From NCBI RefSeq assembly GCF_040822085.1, contig NZ_CP162006.1, positions 3,100,001 through 3,164,000 on the forward strand: 64,000 nt of DNA, given 5' to 3'. The position numbers and the translations under genes were made by a program. This DNA is from Rhodoferax sp. WC2427 (GTDB lineage: Bacteria; Pseudomonadota; Gammaproteobacteria; Burkholderiales; Burkholderiaceae_C). Shown here piece after piece: positions 54,833 to 62,203 of this stretch (its first letter is position 1; every line of letters starts with the position of its first letter). The notes under the pieces are model-generated. The model saw only the letters and a list, made by a program, of their open reading frames with translations. It ran no database searches and had not been told where the DNA came from.

Positions 54833-56605
54833 ATGAACATCAAGAATTTCACGGTCAAAGGTCAATTGACCTTCGGATTCGGCCTGCTGGCTGTATTGGT
54901 CATCATCGTGTCGCTGGCGGCCATGCATGCACTAAGCGGTATCAACAGCGACTTGACTTACTACGACAAGGTCACTGTCGCGCAAGAGCATATGGCGGTC
55001 GATGTCCGAACGTCGGTAAACCGGCGTGCGATAGCCGCCCGCAATCTGGTGTTGGTGACTACGCCCGAGGATCTGGAAGTCGAGAAGAGGGTGGTAACCG
55101 AATCTCACCAAGCCACCCAGGATGCCTTGGCAAAATTAAACAACAGCGTGAAGAACAATCCGCTGGCCACGGCTGAAGAACATCGCCTGGTTGAAGACAT
55201 CGACAAAATCGAGGCGGCCTACGGTCCCGTTGCACTCGACATTGTGAAGCTGGCGCTGGATGGCAAGAAAGAAGAGGCTATCGCCAAAATGAACATGGAA
55301 TGCCGTCCCCTGCTGGCAGCACTCATCAAGGCCAGCCGAACATACCAGGAGTTCAGCCAGAAAACCGGGGAGGCCAATGTAGCCTCCGCCAACGCCGATT
55401 ACGCCCAAGCACGCATGCTATTAATGGCCGCCAGCGCAGTTGCCATAGCAGCTGCCGTTTTGCTGGGCTTTCTGATCACCCGCAATCTAGTGGGATCCTT
55501 GGGTGGCGAGCCGGGTGTGGCAGCCGCGGTGGCTCGCGCCGTAGCCCAGGGCGACCTGAGTAAGCCGATCACGGTCAAGCCAGGAGACAGCGAGAGCCTG
55601 ATGGCCCAGCTCAAAGCCATGCAAGACAGCCTGTCCAGCGTGGTGTCCAACGTGCGCCAAAGCGCCGAGGGCGTCTCCACCGCCAGTGCAGAGATCGCCC
55701 AGGGCAACAACGATTTGTCCAGTCGAACCGAGCAGCAGGCGAGCGCACTGGAAGAAACTGCCGCATCCATGGAAGAACTCTCCAGCACCGTGAAACAGAA
55801 CGCCGATAGTGCCCGCCAGGCCAATCAGTTGGCGGTCAATGCGTCGACCGTTGCCGTCGAAGGTGGTGAGGTCGTAGGCCAGGTAGTGGACACCATGAAG
55901 GGCATCAACGACAGCTCGAAGAAAATCGCCGACATCATCAGCGTCATCGACGGCATCGCGTTCCAAACCAACATCCTGGCCTTGAATGCGGCCGTGGAAG
56001 CGGCACGTGCAGGTGAACAAGGCCGTGGCTTCGCCGTGGTGGCAAGCGAAGTGCGCAGCCTTGCCCAGCGCAGCGCCAGCGCGGCCAAGGAGATCAAGAT
56101 ATTGATCGACAACAGCGTAGCCCAGGTCGACAAAGGTACCGCCCTGGTAGCCAAAGCCGGCTCCACCATGACTGAAGTGGTTAACTCCATTCGCCGCGTC
56201 ACCGACATCATTGGCGAAGTCAGCTCCGCCAGCAGTGAACAGAGCCAGGGTGTCGCCCAGGTCGGCGAAGCCATCACACAGATGGACCAGGTGACGCAGC
56301 AAAATGCCGCGCTGGTGGAAGAGAGTGCGGCGGCTGCAAACGGCCTGAGCACGCAGGCACAGCAACTGCTGGAGGCGGTCGCGGTGTTCAAACTCAACGC
56401 CGGCAACGACCGCGGTGCGGCACACGCCATCAAGCAGGAAAGCCAGTCTTCGGCTGAGAGGCGTAGCCCACAGCGGGCCCTGAACGTGGTTCGACCACCG
56501 TTTGGCAAAGCTTCCTTCCTTACGACAAGCAAAAAGACTCCCATGCAGCCAATTGCCGCCGCACAGACTGACAAAACAGGATCAGATGACTGGACCAGTT
56601 TCTAA
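54833..56605 (+). CDS. Methyl-accepting chemotaxis protein
   Basis: A 590-residue chemoreceptor. First membrane helix about 12-33; periplasmic four-helix-bundle-type sensor about 35-190 ([20 protein letters not shown]); second helix about 193-213 ([20 protein letters not shown]); HAMP with [20 protein letters not shown]; signalling domain with the hairpin tip [40 protein letters not shown]. It ends DDWTSF, close to a CheR-type tether. The ligand is not known. The sensor form is the one in Burkholderiales Tar-like receptors. It directly follows cheW. Confidence 0.93.
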   Translation: MNIKNFTVKGQLTFGFGLLAVLVIIVSLAAMHALSGINSDLTYYDKVTVAQEHMAVDVRTSVNRRAIAARNLVLVTTPEDLEVEKRVVTESHQATQDALAKLNNSVKNNPLATAEEHRLVEDIDKIEAAYGPVALDIVKLALDGKKEEAIAKMNMECRPLLAALIKASRTYQEFSQKTGEANVASANADYAQARMLLMAASAVAIAAAVLLGFLITRNLVGSLGGEPGVAAAVARAVAQGDLSKPITVKPGDSESLMAQLKAMQDSLSSVVSNVRQSAEGVSTASAEIAQGNNDLSSRTEQQASALEETAASMEELSSTVKQNADSARQANQLAVNASTVAVEGGEVVGQVVDTMKGINDSSKKIADIISVIDGIAFQTNILALNAAVEAARAGEQGRGFAVVASEVRSLAQRSASAAKEIKILIDNSVAQVDKGTALVAKAGSTMTEVVNSIRRVTDIIGEVSSASSEQSQGVAQVGEAITQMDQVTQQNAALVEESAAAANGLSTQAQQLLEAVAVFKLNAGNDRGAAHAIKQESQSSAERRSPQRALNVVRPPFGKASFLTTSKKTPMQPIAAAQTDKTGSDDWTSF

Positions 56606-56664
56606 GCGGAGATTCCGGGACAAACATTGATGGCCGCTGGGGCATACCACGGAACCTGTTTCTG

Positions 56665-56799
56665 AAGCATGCGTTCTAAGCGCACAGCGTTCTGACCCCA
56701 AAAAACCGCCGTACCTGGCTGGCAGGTACGGCGGGTGGAGACAACGCAGAAAAACCTGGGCACTATATTTTCTATAGCTGCTCACGCTCTTTACATAAG
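56665..56799 (+). repeat. Direct repeat, copy 1: porin 3' end remnant and hairpin
   Basis: AAGCATGCGTTCTAA encodes the same last residues Lys-His-Ala-Phe plus stop as the intact porin. The next 115 bases match the sequence after the intact porin with few changes, including a hairpin CCGCCGTACCTG-GCTGG-CAGGTACGGCGG (56706-56734) and a palindromic repeat copy (56764-56799, TATAGCTGCTCACGC). It shows that a second porin 3' end once stood here. Confidence 0.8.
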
Positions 56800-56917
56800 G
56801 GAAATTTCAACCCCAAGTGCAACAAATTCAATGAATGGAATTAGCTTGCTGGGTCAGTCGGGCCAAGTGCTAGGCATAGACCTCAATCGGTTTGCGCCAG
56901 CCTAAGGCCATTCTGGG
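56796..56917 (-). pseudogene. C-terminal remnant of an IS30-like transposase
   Basis: On the minus strand from 56917: PRMALGWRKPIEVYA, stop, HLARLTQQANSIH, stop. The RPRK.LGWRTP.EVY...L pattern is the known C-terminus of IS30-family transposases. Just beyond it, TTGCACTTGGGGTTGAAA resembles an IS end. An in-frame TAG and loss of the rest show an old, dead insertion. Confidence 0.6.
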
Positions 56918-57073
56918 GCACCACTGCGCAAGAATGCAACACTGTGACGACGTGATGTCATATCCAAGGGCCTTCTGCTGCGTTTTGGCAGGCCCGATCC
57001 ACAGGCATGCTTTTTGCCCTTTCGTGTACCGCAGCACACCGCTGCTTTAACAATTACACGAAACGAGACATAA

Positions 57074-58132
57074 ATGAAACAACGATTGATAGCGGCTGCG
57101 GCCCTGACCCTGGTGTCCACCCTGGCAGCGGCGCAAAGTTCGGTAACGGTGTATGGCAATGTGGATCTGGGCGTGCTGACCCAGAACCACAGCGACAACA
57201 AAACCCAGCTCTACAACGGCGGCATTTCGCCCAGCGTCTGGGGCTTTCGCGGTTCAGAAGACCTGGGTGGCGGGCTGAAGGCACACTTCAACCTGGAAGG
57301 CCACATCGCAGCCGATACCGGTGCCGCTGGTGGCAATGCCACCACCGGTGCTGCCACCCTGTTTCGCCGCCAGTCCAACGTGGGCCTGTCGTCTGCCGAC
57401 TGGGGCATGCTCACCCTGGGCAACCAGTACAGCCCGGCCATCCTGGCATTCGCCGCCACCGACCCGCGCGGCCTGCGGGAAAACTTCTCGGGCCTCTACC
57501 CCTGGGCCTACAACTCCGGCGTGCTCACCACCGGCGGCAACCAGAACAATGACGTGGGCGTCTTCATCCAAAACGCCATCAGCTACAGCCACAAGCTGGG
57601 CCCCGTGGGCATTGCAGGAGGCTACAGCGTGTCGGAAACCAAGGGCGCGGTGGTCTCGCTGGGTGTGACGTATGCCGGCCCGGTGTCCTTGTCGGCGGCC
57701 TACCAGGCCACCAACAAACCGAATACCTCCGAGCGGCTGAGCAGCATCTACACCCTGGGCGCGGGCTACACCCTGGGCGACTTCACCGGCAAGCTGAACT
57801 ACCTGCGCGGCGTCAACAAAGATGCCACCACACTGGCCGAAGTGAGCAAGGTGGGCGTGCTGGGCGCGGGCCTGGACTGGAGAAGCTCCGCCGCCAACAC
57901 CGTGGGCGTTTCCGCGTACTTTGCCAAGGACAAAAACCACAGTGCCGACAAAACCACCACGGTAATCGTCAGCGACGAATACGCCCTGTCCAAGCGCACC
58001 ACGCTGTACGGCACGCTGGCCTTTGCCAACGCCAAAGCCGGTGCCACGCTGCTGACTTCGGTGGTGGCCGGTGGCACGATGGCCGATGCCAACACCACCT
58101 TGCTGAATGTCGGCATTAAGCATGCGTTCTGA
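57074..58132 (+). CDS. Gram-negative porin
   Basis: A 352-residue outer-membrane porin of the Burkholderiales trimeric type. Signal peptide MKQRLIAAAALTLVSTLAAA; the mature part starts QSSVTVYGNVDLGV, with FRGSEDLGGGLKAHFNLEGH (the conserved turn) and LFRRQSNVGLSSADWGMLTL with the loop 3 region. It ends ...LLNVGIKHAF; the terminal Phe is the sorting signal. Sixteen strands are expected. It is convergent with the ABC transporter operon, and a remnant of another porin end lies upstream. Confidence 0.92.
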   Translation: MKQRLIAAAALTLVSTLAAAQSSVTVYGNVDLGVLTQNHSDNKTQLYNGGISPSVWGFRGSEDLGGGLKAHFNLEGHIAADTGAAGGNATTGAATLFRRQSNVGLSSADWGMLTLGNQYSPAILAFAATDPRGLRENFSGLYPWAYNSGVLTTGGNQNNDVGVFIQNAISYSHKLGPVGIAGGYSVSETKGAVVSLGVTYAGPVSLSAAYQATNKPNTSERLSSIYTLGAGYTLGDFTGKLNYLRGVNKDATTLAEVSKVGVLGAGLDWRSSAANTVGVSAYFAKDKNHSADKTTTVIVSDEYALSKRTTLYGTLAFANAKAGATLLTSVVAGGTMADANTTLLNVGIKHAF

Positions 58133-58264
58133 CCGCGCAGTGTTCTGAGCCCCAAAAAAACCGCCGTACCTGGCTGGCAGGTATGGCGGGTGGAGAAACG
58201 CTGAAAAACTCGGTTGCTACACCTTCGATAGCTGCTCACGCCGATGGAATAAGCGTGAGAAGCC
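58118..58264 (+). repeat. Direct repeat, copy 2: porin end, hairpin and palindromic repeat
   Basis: From AAGCATGCGTTCTGA (the porin's own end) the sequence matches copy 1 for about 135 bases. The hairpin CCGCCGTACCTG-GCTGG-CAGGTATGGCGG (58161-58189) has one mismatch and is preceded by seven A residues (58154-58160), so on the minus strand it is a terminator for the ABC transporter operon. A palindromic repeat copy is at 58215-58264. Confidence 0.85.
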
Positions 58265-58281
58265 AGTTTCATGCATAAGGT

Positions 58282-59301
58282 TCAGGTACGGCGCTTCTTG
58301 TTGCGGTACTGGTCGGCCACCACGGCGGCGACGATGATGCCGCCCTTGACCATTTCCTGGTAGTAGGCATCGATGCGGATGAAGGTAAAGCCCGACATCA
58401 TCACGCCCAGAATCAAAATACCGATGACGGTGCCCGTCACCCGGCCCAGGCCGCCCACCAGCGAGGTGCCGCCGATCACCACCGCGGCAATCGCGTCCAG
58501 CTCGTAGCTCACGCCCATGCCAGACTGGCCGGAAATGGCGCGGGCCGCAGTCACCGTGCCTGCCACGCCGCTGAGCAAGCCAGCGATGCTGTAGATCCAG
58601 ATCAGGTGGCGGTTCACGTTGATACCCGAGACGCGGGCTGCCTGGCGGTTGGCACCGATGGCGTAGGTGAACTTGCCGAAGCGGGTGTAGCGCAGCACGA
58701 TGTGGGCAATCACCGTGATCACCAGAAAGATCACCACCGGGTTGCTACCCTCGCCAATCCAGGCAAATTCGGGGGTCAACATGCTCACCGGCATGCCGCC
58801 AGTGAACCATTTGGCAAAGCCACGGGCCGCGACCATCATGCCCAGCGTGGCGATGAACGGGGGGATACCGGTAAAGGCGATCAGCGAACCGTTGATCAGC
58901 CCCACCACCGCGCCCACCAGCACCCCGGCCAGCACCGGCCAGAACGGGCTCAGGTCGGTCAGGTGCGGGAACACGGCACGCGGAAAGTCCGACACCTGGG
59001 CCAGGCTGGCGGCCACCACGGCAGACGCTGCCACCACGGAACCCGACGACAAATCAATGCCGCTGGTGATGATGACCATGTTCACGCCGATGGCGATGAT
59101 GCCGATGACCGACATCTGCAAGATGATGACCTTCAGGCGCTCGGCGTTGAAGATGAAGCTTTGCCCGTTCAGGTACCAGCCAATGGCTTCAAAGAAGATG
59201 CTGATGCCGATCAGCACCAGAAAGATGCTGAATTCGGGCGGAAATTTGAACGGCGCTTTGACAGCGGCGGGGGCGACATGGGGGACAGTAGGGGAGCTCA
59301 T
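58282..59301 (-). CDS. ABC sugar transporter permease, RbsC type (probable myo-inositol)
   Basis: A 339-residue inner-membrane protein of the ribose/inositol permease family with about nine helices, including IITSGIDLSSGSVVAASAVV and GGTSLVGGLGRVTGTVIGIL, both family hallmarks. The third gene of an operon with its ATPase and binding protein; the substrate is judged from iolC across the divergent promoter. A terminator follows. Confidence 0.92.
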   Translation of the reverse strand: MSSPTVPHVAPAAVKAPFKFPPEFSIFLVLIGISIFFEAIGWYLNGQSFIFNAERLKVIILQMSVIGIIAIGVNMVIITSGIDLSSGSVVAASAVVAASLAQVSDFPRAVFPHLTDLSPFWPVLAGVLVGAVVGLINGSLIAFTGIPPFIATLGMMVAARGFAKWFTGGMPVSMLTPEFAWIGEGSNPVVIFLVITVIAHIVLRYTRFGKFTYAIGANRQAARVSGINVNRHLIWIYSIAGLLSGVAGTVTAARAISGQSGMGVSYELDAIAAVVIGGTSLVGGLGRVTGTVIGILILGVMMSGFTFIRIDAYYQEMVKGGIIVAAVVADQYRNKKRRT

Positions 59302-59331
59302 GGTGTAGTTTTCCAGTGGGGTTTCTGTGGC

Positions 59332-60864
59332 TTATTTAGCGGCTAAATCCATGACGGAGATCTGGTTGGCATCTTTGCGGTCCAGAATGCCGGTGACCTG
59401 GCCGCCGTGCATCACCACGACGCGGTCGCTCATGCCCAGCACTTCGGGCATTTCCGACGAGATCATCAAGATCGCCACGCCGGTACCGGCCAGCTCGGAC
59501 ACCAGGCGGTGGATTTCGGCCTTGGCACCCACGTCGATGCCGCGGGTGGGCTCGTCCAGGATCAGGATGCGGGGGTTGGTCAGCAGCCAGCGGCCCACCA
59601 GCACTTTTTGCTGGTTGCCGCCCGACAGGTTCTGGATGATCTCGCCCATGCCGGGGGTTTTGACGCGCAGGCGCCTGGCCATGTCGGCGCAGTCCTTGGC
59701 CAGCTGCTCACCCTGCACAAAGCCCTTGGACACGTAGCGCTGGTTCAGCACCGCCGAATCCATGTTGTCCTGGATGTTCAGGCTCAAAAAGCAGCCGGTT
59801 TCCTTGCGGTCTTCGGTCAAAAACGCCATGCCCGCGGCCAAGGCCTGGGTGGGCGTGGAGATGGTGATGGGCTGGCCCTTGATGCTGATGGTGCCCGAGG
59901 TGGCAGGCACCACGCCAAACAGCGCTTCGGCCACATTCGAGCGGCCCGAACCCACCAGCCCGGCCATGCCGACAATTTCACCGGCGCGGATGTCAAAGCT
60001 CACGTTCTTGAAGATGCCTTCGACGCACAGGTCTTTCACCGACAGCACCACCTCGCCGATCGGCACCTCCATCTTGGGGAACATCTGGGTGATCTCGCGG
60101 CCCACCATCATGCGGATGATGTCGTCGCGGGTCACCTCGGTGGAGGCGTGGGTGGCGATGTACTGGCCGTCGCGGAACACCGAGAACTCGTCGGCGATCT
60201 CGAACAGCTCGTTCATCTTGTGGGTGATGTAGATGATGCCTTTGCCCTTGGCGCGCAGGCTGCGGATGATGGCAAACAGGTGCGCCACTTCGGTCTCGGT
60301 CAGCGCCGAGGTAGGCTCGTCCATGATCAGCACGTCGGAATTCCAGGACACGGCCTTGGCAATCTCGACCATCTGGCGGCTGGCCACCGACAGGTTCTGG
60401 ATCTCTTCGCGCGGGTCGATCTTGATGTTCAGCTCGGTGAACAGCGCGCCGGTCTTGCGGCACAGCTCGGCGTGGTCCACGAAACCGAAGGCGTTCTTGG
60501 GCTCGCGGGTGATCCACACGTTCTCGGCCACCGTCATGTAGGGCATGAGGTTGAGTTCCTGGTGGATCATGGCGATGCCCAGGTTCAGGGCATCCAGCGG
60601 CGACTTCATGTGGATGGGCTTGCCGCGCAGGCGGATGTCGCCCTTGTCGGGGATGTAGATGCCCGCGATGATCTTCATCAGCGTGGACTTGCCCGCGCCG
60701 TTTTCGCCCATCAGCGCATGCACCGTGCCCGCGCGCAGCTTGAAGCCCACGTTGTTGAGCGCAACCACGCCCGGGAAGATTTTGACAATGCCGTTGATCT
60801 CCAGCAGCGGAGGCGCGGCGGCAGCCTGGGTGGCCGGGCGGTCGAGGGTAGCGGTGTCTGACAT
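59332..60864 (-). CDS. ABC sugar transporter ATPase with two nucleotide-binding domains
   Basis: A 510-residue double ATPase of the RbsA/MglA kind. ATG at 60864 ([10 protein letters not shown]). The first domain has Walker [10 protein letters not shown], signature region [14 protein letters not shown] and Walker [16 protein letters not shown]; the second has a degenerate Walker [10 protein letters not shown], signature [14 protein letters not shown] and Walker [13 protein letters not shown]. The permease follows 30 bases later. Confidence 0.94.
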   Translation of the reverse strand: MSDTATLDRPATQAAAAPPLLEINGIVKIFPGVVALNNVGFKLRAGTVHALMGENGAGKSTLMKIIAGIYIPDKGDIRLRGKPIHMKSPLDALNLGIAMIHQELNLMPYMTVAENVWITREPKNAFGFVDHAELCRKTGALFTELNIKIDPREEIQNLSVASRQMVEIAKAVSWNSDVLIMDEPTSALTETEVAHLFAIIRSLRAKGKGIIYITHKMNELFEIADEFSVFRDGQYIATHASTEVTRDDIIRMMVGREITQMFPKMEVPIGEVVLSVKDLCVEGIFKNVSFDIRAGEIVGMAGLVGSGRSNVAEALFGVVPATSGTISIKGQPITISTPTQALAAGMAFLTEDRKETGCFLSLNIQDNMDSAVLNQRYVSKGFVQGEQLAKDCADMARRLRVKTPGMGEIIQNLSGGNQQKVLVGRWLLTNPRILILDEPTRGIDVGAKAEIHRLVSELAGTGVAILMISSEMPEVLGMSDRVVVMHGGQVTGILDRKDANQISVMDLAAK

Positions 60865-60913
60865 CCTGGATGGCTCTGAAAAAAAGGAGGTGGAAGGGCT
60901 TGTCGGTTGCAAA

Positions 60914-60960
60914 CCCTCACGCCAAACCTCTCCCATGCCGGGAAATGTCTGGCGTGAGGG
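60914..60960 (-). promoter_or_regulatory. Intercistronic hairpin between binding protein and ATPase genes
   Basis: CCCTCACGCCA (60914-60924) pairs perfectly with TGGCGTGAGGG (60950-60960), an 11-base stem with a 25-base loop and no T run. Hairpins in this place often keep the binding-protein message stable and reduce downstream expression. Confidence 0.6.
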
Positions 60961-61000
60961 CTGAAGATGCCCCGGCGAGGGGCACCCTCAGATACGCAAG

Positions 61001-61939
61001 TTAGTTCTTGCCGATGTACTTGGCCAGGTTGGAGGGCGTGACCAGCTCAAACGGCACGTTCACAAAGCGCTCGACCGGCTGCTTCTTGGACAGCTTCAAG
61101 GCCGCATCCATCGCGCCGCTGCCTTGGCCGGCCGCGTTCTGGAACACGGTGACCTTCAGGTCGCCCGCCTTCATGGACGCCAGCGCGTCGGGGGTGGCAT
61201 CGATACCGGCCACCAGGGAAGCCGGGGTCCACTTCTTGGAAGCCTTCAAGGCGTTGATGGCACCGATGGCCATTTCGTCGTTGTTGGCAATGACCGCGTC
61301 GAACTTCAGGCCGGTAGACAGCCAGTTGGTGGTGATGTCCTGGCCTTGGGTACGGTCCCACTTGCCTTCGCGCTTGTCCAGAATCTTGATGCCGCTGCAA
61401 GCCGGGGTGGCCAGCACGTCTTCGATGTCCTTGGTGCGGGTGCGGGCGGCTTCGTTGGACAGCTCACCCATCAGCACCACGATCTCGCCCTTGCCCTTGA
61501 GCAAACGGCAGACTTCCTGGGTTTGCACGGTGCCGGAGACCACTTCGTCGGAGGCCACAAACGCCACGCCTGCGGGCAGCTTGGCAAAGTCCACCGGCTT
61601 GCGGTTCACATACACCAGCGGGATCTTGGCATCGGTCACCATCTTGGTGATCTTGGGGGTGACATCGGTGTCCACCGGGTTGACGATGATGGCATCCACC
61701 TTTTGGGCGATCAGATTCTGGATCTGGCTCAGCTGTTTACCCACGTCGTTCTGGGCATCTTCCACCTGCACCGTCGCACCGGACTTCTTACCGGCATCGA
61801 CCACGCCGTCTTTCACAATCGTCAGAAAAGTATCCAGCTGGGCCATGGCCAAGCCCACTTTTTGAGCGTGTGCCGCCAGCGGGGCCAGCAAGGTGGTTGA
61901 CACGGCTGCGGCAATAACGAGCTTTTGTAGGTTTTTCAT
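61001..61939 (-). CDS. Sugar-binding protein of the ABC transporter (probable myo-inositol)
   Basis: A 312-residue periplasmic protein of the LacI/ribose-binding fold. The signal peptide is clear (MKNLQKLVIAAAVSTTLLAP, cleaved after AHA). Mature segments include QKVGLAMAQLDTFLTIVKDG, QIQNLIAQKVDAIIVNPVDT and VIANNDEMAIGAINALKAS. First gene of the operon. Binding of myo-inositol is proposed because the divergent gene is iolC; ribose or other sugars remain possible. Confidence 0.92.
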   Translation of the reverse strand: MKNLQKLVIAAAVSTTLLAPLAAHAQKVGLAMAQLDTFLTIVKDGVVDAGKKSGATVQVEDAQNDVGKQLSQIQNLIAQKVDAIIVNPVDTDVTPKITKMVTDAKIPLVYVNRKPVDFAKLPAGVAFVASDEVVSGTVQTQEVCRLLKGKGEIVVLMGELSNEAARTRTKDIEDVLATPACSGIKILDKREGKWDRTQGQDITTNWLSTGLKFDAVIANNDEMAIGAINALKASKKWTPASLVAGIDATPDALASMKAGDLKVTVFQNAAGQGSGAMDAALKLSKKQPVERFVNVPFELVTPSNLAKYIGKN

Positions 61940-62060
61940 AGGAATGCGTCTCCAGAGTTTTTAGTAAACGGCGGGGTTTGTACCGTTTGGTTAGGTGAGG
62001 TCGGGGCACAGTGAAATGTCTCCAACCACGGTCTGTACTGTACTCAAAAAACCCCAAAAT

Positions 62061-62107
62061 AGAAAATAAATTTCTAAGTGATTACACTTAGAGAAAAATA
62101 TTTCTCT
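62061..62107. promoter_or_regulatory. Overlapping palindromes in the divergent inositol promoter
   Basis: Three overlapping inverted repeats: AGAAA-ATAAA-TTTCT (62061-62075), CTAAGTG-ATTA-CACTTAG (62074-62091) and AGAGAAA-AATA-TTTCTCT (62090-62107). The region is AT-rich and lies between the binding-protein gene and iolC. The A/T-rich GAAA...TTTC form is like sites of RpiR-type IolR regulators. Confidence 0.6.
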
Positions 62108-62203
62108 ACAATTTATAGTCGCCACACCTGCCACAGCTCCGTGCCGTGCACCCCGTCTTCCCGTGCCCTCGGGAACCCTTTTTCTGCATAACACCGTACC
62201 TTG

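Larger units (their letters stand above)
56606..57073. other. Scarred intergenic region ahead of the porin
   Basis: Holds a remnant of a porin 3' end with its downstream sequence (56665-56799) and the end of an IS30-like transposase (56796-56917), both described separately. The porin promoter is probably in 56920-57060; the gene has AACGAGAC ahead of its ATG. No intact gene. Confidence 0.6.
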
